A DNA stretch of 64,000 bases from Lycium barbarum (GCF_019175385.1 NC_083346.1:82784543-82848542); one strand, 5' to 3'; shown: positions 1 through 12,070, counted from the stretch's first letter. Notes: generated by a model not told the origin, from the letters alone. Numbers and translations are program-made.

Positions 1-130
1 TTGAGCCGAGCTAAGTCTCGGGGATGTTAGATTTATAAGGGAAATGCTGCCGAAATTTCGGTAGACAAAAATGAAGTTAAAGGCATTTTTAAGCCTAAGA
101 ATCTCAATTGGTAACTTTGACCATTTGCAG

Positions 131-182
131 ATTTCGGACGAAACGGGACTTGACTTTTGGGATAGCATACGTCGTCTGTAAG
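131..182 (+). other. Conserved ~50-nt exon-like block in LTR F
   Basis: The 52 bases are bounded by TTTGCAG on the left and GTATGTAA on the right, both matching plant splice-site consensus. The equivalent block is 51 bases in A and M. Exon status is inference. Confidence 0.4.
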
Positions 183-1139
183 GTATGTAAAGCTTCCCAC
201 TCCTTCGTTTGGCATATCTTCGTATGATAGGCGAATATGAGAACTTTCGGAGCATTTCTGCTCCTCGAAACCCGATCCACAGAAAAGTTACTATTCATTC
301 AATTCAATTGAAGCCTAAGGGCTCTATTTTGGCTAGAATGCCACCACTCGTCCGAAACCTATCGAAATGTGGTCGGGTAACTTAGAAATGATTATGTATG
401 ACCCTTTGGCCTATAAATGTTCGGAAACATATGTTCGCCACCTCAATTTGACTCGAGGTGGGCCCGCTAACCCCGAGACGCCCTATTTGTCTTATTGGGC
501 TGTCCTTTTGAATAAAGTTTGAAATGATACTTTCGATTTTGGAACTTTCTCCTACGGGATATGTTTTGAATATTACGATACACTAAGTTACGCTTTGAGC
601 TATACGTACTATTTTGGAAATGTTTCGTGAAATGAAACTTTATATCGACTAAGTATGCGATTATTTGTATTATGAAATGATTTGTAAGATTACTATGTTT
701 TGAAAGACTATTTTGAAATATGATTTGCATTTGTTTGCTCACGACTCCGCTCGTGCCTTATTATGACTTCGTTCACCGGTTCCCGGGCCGGTTTTGATTC
801 GTGCGCCTTATGATAATTCGGCCGTATGCTGTGTTACGGTTCCCGAGGCTTCGCCATAGGGCCGGGTTCCGTTTGGAGTTATGCTGTGATATGGCTCGTG
901 ATGCGATACGCTCACCTATGATTATGTTTGTGTTCGGGGATGTACGGAGATTTGAAACCTTCTGGTGTTATGCTGTGTGTGGCGTCAGCGTCGGAGTGGC
1001 GACCACGTTCTTAAGCGTTTGCATGATTTTGTTTGCATTATGTATACATATATGATTTTGATACGGATTTGTACTCCATTTTGTCATCTGATTTGCTTTC
1101 GGTTTTGATCTATATTTCTGTACTCCGTGCTTTACATAC

Positions 1140-1350
1140 TCAGTACATACTTCGTACTGACCCCCTTTCTTCGGGGGCTGCGTTTCATGCCCGCAGGTGC
1201 AGATATTGGTGATCCTCCACTGTAGGCTTCACTCTTTGCTACTTCGGAGTACTCCTTCTTGACTCGGAGTCCCCTTTTGGTACAGACTCCTTTTTGCTAT
1301 GTATACTCTGTACATTTGACTATTTGGGTACGGCGGGGCCCTGTCTCGCC
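1140..1350 (+). promoter_or_regulatory. Conserved LTR module: inverted repeat, stem-loop 1, acceptor-like CAG, stem-loop 2 (copy in F)
   Basis: The module has TCAGTAC (1140-1146) and GTACTGA (1154-1160), CCCCC (1161-1165) paired with GGGGG (1173-1177), GCCCGCAG|GT with AG at 1195-1196, and GGCGGG (1332-1337), loop GCCCTGT, CTCGCC (1345-1350). It recurs in all LTR families that reach this point. Function is unknown; a structured RNA element is inferred from compensatory changes between copies. Confidence 0.6.
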
Positions 1351-1709
1351 ATATGTCTTTGTTTTGAGTTCGTAGAGGCCTGTAGTCATATATGTGGGGC
1401 GAGGGTCCTATATATGTTTGTTTGCTTTTGTTTTCTGGTCTCAAAGCGGTCCGTTTGTTTTGATGGCCCTGAATGGCCCTTGTGCTTATATTTGCACTTT
1501 TGACCGGCGATGTCTATTCCGCCGCTCAGTTTGGATCCGATATGACATTTTGATTTGTGCGACCGCTTAAGACATATTTTGATATAAACTATGTTTGATA
1601 TGACTTTTATGAAATTCTGAAATAAGTTTGGATTTGGCAATGAATATGTAATGTGGTCTGGGTACCCAAGTAGGGTGCCAGTCGCGGCCCACGGGGCTGG
1701 GTCGTGACA

Positions 1710-1865
1710 CTATCGCACGATCTAGGACAGAAGGAAGGTCGACAATCCCTAAATGCCCTGTAATCTCCTGTTTATAAATGTGGCCGGCTTCACTCCATAA
1801 ACAGGACTCTACTGGACACGACTTTGCAGACAACCCCACGGACAGACCTCGCTCTGATACCACTT
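1710..1865 (-). mobile_element. E: untranslated leader of a minus-strand Ty3/gypsy element
   Basis: Read on the minus strand this is the stretch after the primer-binding site. It matches the leaders of A (12067-12230) and C (44623-44780), including the outer stem TGTTTAT/ATAAACA (1769-1775 and 1797-1803) and the GATCGTGCGATAG motif. The leader is cut off by insertion of F, so any gag-pol of E lies outside the window. Confidence 0.85.
1851..1862 (-). other. Primer-binding site of E
   Basis: GCTCTGATACCA on + is the reverse complement of TGGTATCAGAGC, the primer site type complementary to initiator Met-tRNA. It sits three bases from the LTR edge at 1866, which fixes the minus orientation of E. 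Confidence 0.9.
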
Positions 1866-4800
1866 TGTCACACCCTAACCTAATTAGGGTGTGATGGGCA
1901 CCCGACCCCACATACGGAGCCGAGCGAACCCGCAGACTCTGATTACACACCTAATTCCTTAGGATCCAGAAAATCAAATACGAGTACAATACATATTAAA
2001 CAGTCAATTTTTTTTTCTTTTTTTTTCCTCTTACCGTTCATGATTAAACAAAAATCTGTAATCATATGAAATTTACTACATGACATAAAATGACGTATCG
2101 GCTGATGGAGCCGCTTACAGACTGACAACCATTACCCACAACGCTGTCTGCAAAGTCTCTAATACTGATCGGACATCACAGCATACATACTCTGACTCGG
2201 CAGCACTCCTGGAGGAAATGGAGCCGCCAATCCACTGGATCATCTTCGGCTAACCTCATCTATCCATCTGTGGGTACCTGCGCGGCATGAAACGCAGCCC
2301 CCGAAGAACAGGGGTCAGTACGGAATATGTACTGAGTATGTAAGGCATGAGTACAGAAAACGGAACCATGACTGAAACAAATAAAACAACGTACAAATAC
2401 CTTATCCAGAATATCAGACACTTATTATCCTTTTTCTTCCAGACACAAACCATACTTACTTATGTCGCATGTCAGACGGATCACAGAATGTACAGAGTGC
2501 TCAGATGATGTCCTATAGCAGACGGAATACAGAACATATGGAATGTCGGAATGCCTACTCTCCAAACACAAGTCATGCATATCAGTACCAGATATCATAT
2601 CATATACGCGGTAACCCCGGGGACATATACCACGCCGGGACAAATACCATATCATACATACGGTAACCTCGGGGACAAATATCACACCGAGGGACCGGTC
2701 ACATCCCATCATATACATGATAACCTTGGGGACAGATAACACGCCGAGGAACCGGTGAACAATGCCAAGGGATGCGCACGGTAACGTAGGAACGTGGTCG
2801 CCACTCCTACCTTTGGCGCCACAACACGTCATATTTCAGAAAATTTGCTCCGATCTCCGTCACACATCATAACATAACCACGGTACCCAGGGGCGGACAG
2901 ATAACACGGCACCCCGAGCCCGGACACATCATACTTCATAATATATCCTCGGTAACCGGGTACGGACATATAACACAGTACCCCGGAACCGGACACATCA
3001 TACTTCGGCATTCATATATGGAACCCGACCCTTAACAGAGGACTCGGCGAACCATCCGCACGATACATACCGGCCCGGGACTCGGTGAAGGAAATCATAA
3101 CATATGCACGAGCAGAATAGTGAGAAACCGAATGCACATAATTCAGACTCAATAGATTAATCAAACATATTCTCAGAATATCCATAACAGATTACTTACT
3201 ACAGAATACTTATGTCAAATTACTTTTATCAGAATATTTCTATCAAAGTACTTATATCGCTTTTACTCAATCAGGATACATATTCCCAATTACTTGTAGC
3301 ATAATCTCTCATATCAGAACACTTATACCAAATACTCTCATCAGGATATTTATATCAGAATGTTCAGACCAACATACTTATGTCAGAATACGGATGTCAG
3401 ATTTGCTTAAGTCAGGATTCACCTATCCAGGCTATTAGTTGCCTATATTAGGGAGAACATACAGATCACAAATAAACTCGGGATCATAGAATGGAATAAC
3501 CCAAAGTATATATCAATGTCATACCCTACTTAGCTCTAGGACATGCCAAAAGAATGAAAGGGTAAGCCTTACATACCTGTGCCGCGCCTTACCAGCTACA
3601 CTTATGCATCCAACTTGTTTGTCTACATGCAAGAGAATTCATCCATTCATTAGTTTCATTATCATATACTTGCCTTAACCTTTCAAACACATTCACTTAT
3701 ATTCTGCCGGAATTTTGGCAGCACCTCCCCTGTAAATATACCAACCCCGAGAATACGGCTCGGCCCCAAATCAACAACAACCATCCGGGAATTTAACCCG
3801 GCCAAACCAACAACAATGCTAACAATTCAACCTAGCAATATTCCAACATTCAATTCAATTCAACTTGATTCAATTCAATTCAATTCAATTCACACAATGT
3901 TCCAACAACTTAATCAACATACTATTTCTTCCGAGACCTTCAACTTCAACCTCAACCATACATTTATTAGTATACATTTACTTCAACCACATCCTTTATT
4001 CAATATCACATAATTCATAACGGCAACAACTAGAATATCCAATTACATCAATTTACCTTAACTTACCAAACAACACCATTCTTGACCACAATGACTTCTT
4101 ACACATTTTTCATACAATTTCATCCATCTCTACACATTACAACAACAACAGCATGCTACATGAAATTCACTCCTCCGCTTTCCACATGACACAACTCACA
4201 CACACGGCCAACACCATGTATATACAGCTACAACTTCAACATGGATGATTTCATAATTTCCATTTTCATCACATAATTCTTAGAAACGACGACTAAAATA
4301 ATAAGGAACATTGATTCATTTCTTGCATACCAAGCAGCCCCTACACGGCCAACACAACCATATCATATTTTCATGAATTTTTATTCACCTTTACACATTA
4401 CACCCCTTCACAACCCATCTACAACACATAAAGAAAAGATCAAGTCTCACCTCTTCCACACCATACCACAACCACACGGCCACAACTATCTATATATATA
4501 CTTCCATATATTTCATCCATTTCTCTACCCTACACACAACAACAATCAAATTACTAAATAAAAATCATTTCATCTTTCTACACAACACCCATGCATTCGG
4601 CCAACACAAACACACAACATTTCCATATTTTTCATTCATTTCTACACATCAAAACATGTACCAATTACCCACAACACATGAAAGAAGATGGAATCCTTAC
4701 CTTTTCCTTTCAATTCCCCTTCTCGGCTAGAAGTGGTCATAGCAACAACGAGTGATTTTCTTGTTCCAACAACTACTCCACATCGACGAGGGTCTCCCAA

Positions 4801-5417
4801 TTAGTATGAAAACTAAAAGAAAAGAATTTTTCATGATCAAAATTGAGGGGCAAGTTTCGGCCAGCCCTCTTGGCCGGTTGCCTTCTCTCTTTGTTTTTCA
4901 TCTCTCTTAATTTTTCTAGACTTGGCAAATAATGAATTGGCCTTCCTTTCATGACTTAGTCATATATATATATATATTATGAGCATGTGAGGGGCACATG
5001 CCCCTCTTCACTTCTCTGGAGAATTCTTCTCTTTTTCTCTACGATTTTCTTGAATTTAAAAGAAGACTAATGTCTTCTTAAACAAGTTTTGGTCCCTACC
5101 TTATTTTTATAGTTTACAAATAGCCCCTTTAATTAAAATAAGGGCATATAGTGCACGACCAACATGGCCCCTTCATGAATTTTTCTTGAACTTTGTAAAA
5201 TTACCATTTTGCCTCTAGGCTTCCACATTATTTCCATCGGTCATTTTGCGAATTCCCCTTTTTACCCTTAACCTTTCTCAATATTTCCATGCAATAATAT
5301 TCATAAATAATATTTATAACCAACTCGTCTATTAGAATAACTTTTGAAAATGATCTCGTCCTTAACTTCCCACGACGACTTTGGGATTTCCAAATGTACA
5401 AGATACGGGCTATAACA
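1866..5417 (-). mobile_element. E: 5' LTR, minus strand, 3.55 kb
   Basis: Boundaries are TGTCAC at 1866 (LTR end TGACA on the minus strand) and TATAACA at 5417 (LTR start TGTTATAGCCCG). The start resembles LTR M. On the minus strand it carries an AT-rich TATA region (4962-4979), donor AAG|GTAAGG (GT at 4700-4699), acceptor-like GTAG (3624-3623), a 46-nt block, donor CAG|GTATGT (3576-3575), a GC-rich hairpin array (about 2590-3070), a CCCC/GGGG stem (about 2297-2316) and acceptor CGCAG|GT (2079-2078 offset region: AG at 2279-2278). The second stem-loop seen in the other families was not found. E is inserted in the LTR of B1 at an AT repeat. Confidence 0.9.
2590..3075 (-). repeat. GC-rich degenerate hairpin array in LTR E
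   Basis: Short modules of the type GGTAACCCCGGGGAC, GGTAACCTCGGGGAC and GGTACCCAGGGGCGG recur about every 40-60 bp. Arrays of different sequence lie at the same LTR position in B, C, D, H, K, L and N. No coding potential. Confidence 0.6.
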
Positions 5418-7748
5418 ATATATATATATATATATATTGTACCCGGCCTTTTAATGAGGGACTCGGCGAACAATACAGTGGAAGTGTGCACGATAACATA
5501 CCCGGCCCGGGACTCGGTGAAAGATATATTAATATATGCACGAGCAGAGTAGTGAGAAACTATATGCAATTCAAAACATTTTTAAGGACTCAATAGAATA
5601 GTCAACACGAACCATTAGCGCTTATTCGTCACACAATATGTATACACTGCCCAATAATGCTTCAACCTATATTAAGATGCCAACAACTACGTTTAAGTTA
5701 CGGGGAGATTCAAAACGTATTCTAACGTTAGTAACTCCTTTCTAGATGTTTAGGCGACGTTTGCTCTTGTATCCAAACCAAGTACATACAACCAGCCCAA
5801 CATCAATAATTATATGTTCAATATCAATCCGGACAGCCCACACAACATTCCAAACAGCCCACATTCATAACATGCAATAACGATTCACATACGGCTACGA
5901 CATTCTCAAGTTACTTCTAATAGTTTGAAACCTTAACGTTTGCATGTAACAACTTATAACAGCCCATCCAACATACAATATGATGTATACTCTTAACTTA
6001 TAATTAGTCTTTCCAACTTAATGAAAACACAAGTCCAAAACAGTCCCTAACCGACAACATAACAATGTTCGGAATTCTTGCAAACGTTTATGAACATACT
6101 AAGCCAACCACATACGATTTTACACATCCTTTCATGTCTTCTTTTCATATAATTTCAGTAAGTTATGACCAGCTATCCACACGACAAGTACAACATCAAT
6201 TCATACGCAACTATGCTACATCGTCATTTCTATAATCCTTACAACAACTCACAAACGACTTTAGTTTCAACTCCAACCATTAAACACCTTCATTTCCATC
6301 ATATATTTCATGATAATAACAATCAAAATATCAAGTAAAAACAGTTCACTAACTTCCTCACAAAACAGTCCACACACGGTTTCAACATGCTTCAACATCA
6401 CTCACATAAAATCATAGATTCACTTTATTTTCATACTAACACAACTTCACCTTTAACCTTCCAATTCTTTTCATTATTTTTACCATGAGATATATGATAG
6501 TAACATCCATATTTATTAAAGAAAATTAGTTCATTAATTCCACCAAAACAGTCCCCTCGGCCACATAGTCATTCCAACACCAACATTCATGATTTTATGC
6601 ATGCGATTCATGTTCTTCAAGTTACAATCATACTTCAACATCAACACATATAACCTCATGGTTACTATCATGTTCCAACATCAACACACCTTATTTCATA
6701 CATACAACTTATATCTACTCATCTACATCACCCTTAATGCATGGAAAAGAAAGTTAGATCTTACCTTGACAACTTGACTTCTCTACTTGGCTAGAGTTGG
6801 TGACTTGAGATGAAAATGGTTCTTGTTGCTCCAAAGACTATCTTCACGTTTTAGGGACCTTCTAAAGGGTTGAAACACCTTGGAAAATAATTTTTGGATC
6901 AAGACTCAAAGAGCTCAAAAATCAGCCAAGCTTGGCCGAATGCTCTCTCTCTCTAGGCTTAGGTTTTCTTTCTTTGTGTTGTGTAGTTGAAATGAATTGT
7001 GATGGCTGATTTCTTGGTAATTATTTGGTTCAAATTTGATGCCTACAAGTTGTCACATGCTCCACTTATGGAATGAGTCACTCCTTTAACTTTACACCTA
7101 AAATGTTCTTTCTTTTCCCCTCTACTTTTGGCTATATGGCCGAATTTGTCTCCCTTTGTTTCCTTTCTTCTTTTTTATTTTCGATTGTTTACAAGACAAT
7201 CTCATGTGTGGTGAATGATTCACACACCACCCTTTGTCCATTGTAATCATTCCAAGATGAATGATCCATATTTAATGTGAAATGATCCCTCCACCATGTT
7301 ATGTCTTCCTAAAATAATGTATACTTTCATAAAGTAGTGGATGCTTAAATATTCAATTGAATGCTTCAACTTTTTCTCCTCAAATTTTCAGCACTTGGCC
7401 GAATTTCACACTTGGTTATGAAGTTTATTTTTGTTGTCCACAATATATTGAAAATGTAGTGGATGAATCAACATTAAATGCATATTTGTATGTCTTCCAT
7501 AATAGCCTTATTTTAGATGACTTTGAGTCATCTTTTGAACCTTGCACGTTGATGTCTTTCTTGGTTCATTGTTGTCACAAATTTTTACTTAACACCACAA
7601 TTAAGTCATTCCTAATTTCCAATAACATTTTTATACTAAGTAACATTTATAACCGATTAGTTCTAGTTGAGAAATTAAAAATCCGAGGTTTCTATCTCAC
7701 GTCGATTCCTTCGCGAATAACTCGACATATAAAATACGGGGTCTAACA
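5418..7748 (-). mobile_element. B1: 3' LTR remainder, minus strand
   Basis: This matches the part of the B1 5' LTR from about 24660 to 27287. It begins inside an AT repeat at the E insertion point and ends in GGGGTCTAACA at 7748 (LTR start TGTTAGACCCCG on the minus strand). A C-rich polypurine-tract complement follows directly, so this is the 3' LTR of B1; its other part lies left of the window. Donor-like AAG|GTAAGA reads from 6764 downward. A 129-aa open frame at 7357-7746 has a counterpart in the other B1 LTR but is interrupted in B2, so I do not call it a gene. Confidence 0.88.
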
Positions 7749-7765
7749 TTCTCCCCCCCCCCTTT
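7749..7765 (-). other. Polypurine tract of B1
   Basis: AAAGG(G)nAGAA on the minus strand abuts the LTR and would prime plus-strand DNA synthesis. Next to it is an inverted repeat, AACATTCG (7768-7775) and CGAATGTT (7780-7787), also found before the tracts of A, B2 and C. Confidence 0.85.
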
Positions 7766-7839
7766 AGAACATTCGTCCTCGAATGTTGAATTTGGTCCCG
7801 TGACGTTCTATACGAATTTTGGGGAAGTCTCTCTTGTCG

Positions 7840-8939
7840 TTATAACATATAGTTCATCAGGCAATTTATATAATCAAGTGAGGAGTTTGAGTTACGTGTA
7901 GGCGTAGAGAAAAAGTAAGGATACTTGTCTTTCATCTCCTTCTCGGCTTCCCAGGTCATCTCTTCCCTATTGTTGTTTCGCCATAATAGTTTGACTGAAG
8001 CCACGTCCTTAGTTCGTAACCTCCTAACCTGCCGATCAAGTATGGCTATAGGCTGCTCCTCGTAGGATAATTCCTCTGTTACTTGGACATCATCTACGGG
8101 GAATACTCTGGAAGGATCGCCTATACATTTGCGAAGTATTGACACGTGGAAGACTGGATGCACTACTTCCAAATCGGCTGGTAGGTCTAGCTCGTAGGCA
8201 ACCTGGCCTACTCTACGGACAATCTGATAAGGTCCAATATATCTCGGGCTTATCTTCCCTTTCCTGCCAAACCTCATAACACCTTTCATGGGCGACACCT
8301 TCAGGAACACCCAGTCACCAACCTGAAACTCTAAGTGTCGACGTCGGTTATCTGCATATGATTTCTGCCGACTCTGGGCTGCTAGTAATCTCTCGTGGAT
8401 AACCTTCACTTTATCAACAGCCTGTTGAATCATATCTGGGCCTATCAGCTTGGTCTCACCAACATCAAACCAGCCAATAGGTGATCTGCACTTCCTCCCA
8501 TACAAGGCCTCATACGGTGCCATCTGAATACTCGAATGGTAGCTGTTATTATAAGCGAACTCAATAAGCGGCAAATGATCATCCCAGCTACCCTGGGAAT
8601 CCATAACACATGCTCGTAACATATCTTGTAATGTCTGAATGGTACACTCAGCCTGAGGGTGAAACGCCGTGCTGAGACTCACTTGTGTCCCTAATCCCTC
8701 CTGGAAGGATCTCTAGAAGTTAGCGGTGATCTGTGCTCCTCTATCAGAGATAATACTTGTGGGAACCCCGTGAAGTCTCACTATCTCCTTAAGGTACAAC
8801 CTGGCATAATCCTCAGTTGAATATGTAGTCCTGACTGGAAGAAAATGGGCTGATTTTGTCAATCTATCGACGATGACCCAAACAGAGTCGTATTTTCGCA
8901 GAGTGCGGGGTAAACCTATGACGAAGTCCATAGTGATCA
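7840..8939 (-). pseudogene. pol: B1: pol C-terminal part (integrase core end, chromodomain), broken
   Basis: The minus-strand frame encodes the second half of integrase and the chromodomain. It includes the catalytic Asp in SIISDRGAQ, the YHSSIQMAPYEALYGRKC segment, the GDWVFLKVSPMKG segment and the EEMTWEAEKEMK chromodomain end, and stops at 7840. Lesions are an in-frame stop at 8713-8715 (TGG to TAG) and an in-frame 12-bp loss just before the catalytic Glu, leaving AFHPQAE and shortening the D-35-E spacing by four residues. Element A interrupts the frame at 8939; the upstream part resumes at 20404. Known role of the family: integrase inserts the cDNA, and chromodomains can bias insertion toward heterochromatin. 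This copy cannot make a full protein. Confidence 0.92.
8935..8939. repeat. Target-site duplication of A (GATCA)
   Basis: GATCA directly precedes the 5' LTR and is repeated at 20404-20408 directly after the 3' LTR. With A and one copy removed, the B1 integrase sequence reads through, as the intact B2 copy near 37125-37135 shows. Confidence 0.97.
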
Positions 8940-9511
8940 TGTTATATCCCGTGTTTTCGCACATTTGGAAAATTAGAAATAATCTTGACTTTTAAGAAGT
9001 AAGGCCATAATTGATTCTAATTAACACATGAGTTGTTTATGAAAGAATATTAATGTGGAAGAGTCGGGGAAGCCCAAGGGAAAATTTGGAGTTTCGGGAA
9101 TTATTTTCGGGAATTACAAAATAAGATCCGCAACCAATTGGGCTCAAAACAATTAATGGAATGGAGGCCCAAATTAAGGGGCATGGCCGGCCAAGCTTTG
9201 GCCCATGATCCACATGAATTAGTCATGTGCCTGGTCATGTGACAAGTTAATAAAGGGACCATATTATATTAGTTGTCATCTATTAGAAGTTTCAAGAGAA
9301 AGAAGAAAAAAACCAAGAGCAAGACAAGGAACCCATTTCGGGTTTGGCCATAGAAAATTTACCATCAAAAATCTTGCTTCAAAAATTAATTTCTTGTTGA
9401 ATTCCTACTAATTCAAGGTCCCTTTGCAACGTGGTGTAGTTGTTTTGGAGGAAGGATCCATTGGTTCATCAATTTGATCATATACCCAAGTGAAGAAGAC
9501 TAGAGAAAAAG

Positions 9512-10414
9512 GTAAGGATTCATTCCTTTTTATTGTGTTATGAAGTCTTGTTTGTGTTGTAGTATGTAGAAATGAGTTGAAAGTATAGAAATATGGAAGA
9601 TTTCAAAGTGGTTTTGTGATATAGTGCCTAGCCGTGTATGCCTATTGTTGTATATATATGGTGAGTTAAAATTATGTTGTATTCTAGTTATGTTTATGGT
9701 GGAATTCACATTGGAAAGGAAAGTTGAATAAATTTGGTGGAAGTTGGAATATAGAAGTTGGCCGTGTGGTATGGTGTTGGGAAGATGGCAATGAATTAAT
9801 TTATTTGGTGTGTTAGTTGAGTTGTAGGAATCCTTGCTCGTAAATGAAGATAAAATGACGTAAGTTTGTATTGAAACGGAATGTAGAAACTTATGTCGCT
9901 TAGTACAATTTTATGACATTATGAAAAACAAAGTTGTTAGGTTGCAAATTATGATGATCATGGATAGATTTGGAAGATGGAATCATGTTATGAATATGTA
10001 TGCCAAAGATTAGAAGTTTTGAATGAATTATGACCTTAGCGGAAAGTTGTATATTATGTATATCGTATGAATATTTTGAATAAATGATATGAAATGCTTC
10101 TAAACTATATGGTGATGATCTTGATTAATGATAAATATGAAAACATTGAACTTGGGTTGGAAGTGTGAAGTCGGAATGGAAGTTATCGTAGTATGTCGCA
10201 AGGTAGAACTAGTTATGTTATATTGTGTTATATTGTGAGCGTTGTTGTTGTTGGTATTGTTATTGGGTTGTTGTTGATTGTTTTGGGCCGAGCTGAATTC
10301 TCGGGGGTGCTATATGTATAGGGGAGGTGCTGCCGAAATTTCGGTAGACAAATGTGAACTTAAGTGAATTCGTAGAATCCATAATTTACAATTGGTAAAT
10401 GTGACCATTTGCAG
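9512..10414 (+). other. Candidate intron 1 in the A 5' LTR
   Basis: It starts GTAAGG after AAG and ends TTTGCAG. The same pair occurs in the A 3' LTR (17850-18752), and an equivalent in M (62764-63541, ending TTTGTAG). Splicing is inferred from consensus and position only. Confidence 0.4.
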
Positions 10415-10465
10415 ATTTCTGACGAAACGGGAACTGAGTTTGGAAAGGTATAAAAAGCTCAAAAG

Positions 10466-11538
10466 GTATGTAAAGCTATCCCGATTCTTCTCTTGGCATG
10501 TCCTAGATGTACTAGGCTTGGATTTACGCCTCGGGGATTATTCTGTTCATCGGAATCCGCGATTGAAATTGTCGCATTTTCATTCAATGGAATTGAACAC
10601 CTTAAGAAGTTCTTTTTGGAGAATTATGCATATTTTCCCCAAATGGTCTAGAAAACTGCGGAATGCCCTAGAGTCTTTCTAGGTGACCTCATAAGCATAA
10701 AAATGTGTAACTTGAGCCCACCGCCTTGCTTGTCCCGAGGTGGGCCCACTATTCCCGGTTTTACCCTTAATGTACTTAAGGCTTGTTTTCGAGCAGTTTT
10801 TGAAAGAAATGTCCTAACTACTCTTTTAATTACTAAACAAAAACTGTTTTAAATATTCCATTAAGTCTTATAAATTGTTTTGGCACCCGGAACGATTTCA
10901 GAAAGATTATGCTTCTGTAATTCTTTATGACATCCGAACCCCACGTATTATAACTCCGTCTGACTTCATTGGATTTGTTTGTCATTAATATGCCTTATCG
11001 AGTCTCTGAAAATATTTATGATATTTTAACTGCATTTAGTTTCTCACTACTCTATTCGTGGATGCCCAAATGTTTCCCACACTGAGCCCGGGCCAGGATA
11101 TGTTGTCAAGCGTAATCCCCTGCATTGTTCGCCGTGCCTCGATGTGAGGGGGCAGGTATACGCGTACATGGGTTTGTGGAGTATGCTGTGCCATGTACGT
11201 TTGTTCGGATATGATTTACTATGGCCATCTGATATGACATATTATGTTACGGGGTTATGCCCCTATTCTGATTCTTCTGTGTTGTGGCACCAGCGTCGGG
11301 AGGGTGGCCACGTTCTGTCTGCCGAGTCCCTTGGCAGGGGCCGGATTTGATATGACATATGTTCTGTACACACTCTGCATGTTTTGGAAATATGTATCTG
11401 ATACTTTGGATTTTCCGTTTACTTTCTGTATGTTCTGCACCAGTTATGATTTTGTTTCTGTAACTCAGGCTTTACATATTCAATACATATTTCGTACTGA
11501 CCCCCTTTCCTCGGGGGCTGCGTTTTCATGCTGCGCAG
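10466..11538 (+). other. Candidate intron 2 in the A 5' LTR
   Basis: It starts GTATGT after AAG and ends TGCGCAG before GT. Equivalent pairs are 183-1196 (F), 18803-19875 (A 3' LTR), 29903-30805 (N), 50373-51170 (C), 58167-58985 (K) and 60778-61485 (L). Inference only. Confidence 0.4.
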
Positions 11539-11689
11539 GTACCGACGACAGGTTTGCTGATCCGTCCGCTTAGGATCTCATTCTGCTATTTTTGGAGCGC
11601 TCTTTTATTCAGAGTCATCTTTTGGTATAGTCTGTCACTTCTATATATGTATATTCTCGTTCATGGGTACGGCGGGGCCCTGTCCCGTC
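11484..11689 (+). promoter_or_regulatory. Conserved LTR module with two stem-loops (A 5' LTR)
   Basis: The first inverted-repeat arm is eroded to CAATAC, but GTACTGA (11494-11500) is intact. Stem-loop 1 is CCCCC/GGGGG (11501-11505 and 11513-11517). Stem-loop 2 is GGCGGG (11671-11676), loop GCCCTGT, CCCGTC (11684-11689), with one G-T wobble. Confidence 0.6.
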
Positions 11690-12070
11690 ATATGATTCTG
11701 TCGGTCTGTTTAGAGGTCTGTGGACATGTTTGTGGGTTGGGGTCTTTCTGTACAGATATGTGTATGTGTTGTGTTTGGGCGATCCCATTCGCCGCGGCGG
11801 CCGGTCCACATATATTTAGATGTTACTCTGTTGGCCCTGTGTGGCCTTTGTTGGTATTTTCTGCGTGCAGGGTATGTGGGATAGTCCGTAAAACAAAGGA
11901 AACTCTGCTGAAATTTTTCTGGAAATTTTCTAAATTGGAAATAAAGCCTTGCCGGCTTCTGCTTTATACTAGGATGCGTTTGATATAATTTGAGATAGCA
12001 TTGGGTAGATGCGTTCGGGTGCCCAGATCGGGCACTAGTCACGGCCTACGGGGTTGGGTCGTGACAAAAG

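Larger units (their letters stand above)
1..1709 (+). mobile_element. F: 3' part of a Ty3/gypsy LTR (family A/E type)
   Basis: This is the right-hand portion of an LTR whose start lies left of the window. It opens at the block containing the palindrome CCGAAATTTCGG, which M has at 63456-63467, and ends in GGGTCGTGACA at 1709. It keeps the shared LTR signals: acceptor-like TTTGCAG (ends 130), donor AG|GTATGT (after 182), TCAGTAC/GTACTGA (1140-1160), CCCCC/GGGGG stem (1161-1177), CCCGCAG|GT (ends 1196) and the GGCGGG/CTCGCC stem-loop (1332-1350). No primer-binding site follows. Instead the sequence passes into the reversed leader of E, so F is a solo LTR or the 3' LTR of an element inserted there. 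Its target-site duplicate would be CTATC, which cannot be checked. Confidence 0.85.
8940..12066 (+). repeat. A: 5' LTR (3127 bp)
   Basis: It runs from TGTTATATCCCG to GGGTCGTGACA. Ordered signals: TATA-like ATATTATATT (9261-9270), donor AAG|GTAAGG (GT at 9512), palindrome CCGAAATTTCGG (about 10334-10345), acceptor TTTGCAG (ends 10414), exon-like block 10415-10465, donor AAG|GTATGT (GT at 10466), CCCCC/GGGGG stem (11501-11517), acceptor CGCAG|GT (ends 11538) and stem-loop GGCGGG/CCCGTC (11671-11689). The two introns implied would be 903 and 1073 bp. The 96-aa frame at 10392 lies across these signals and is not supported as a gene. Confidence 0.95.

Noticed and set aside
7357..7746. 129-aa open frame in the B1 3' LTR, with related frames at 26896-27210 and 35733-35930
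   Set aside because: It lies within an LTR, has no recognisable domain, and is interrupted in the B2 copies. It is conserved only because the LTRs are copies of each other.
10392..10682. 96-aa frame repeated as a 90-aa frame at 18747-19019
   Set aside because: LTR duplicates of A. The N-terminus changes with a 1-base indel, and the frame crosses the exon-like block and donor. No protein family recognised.
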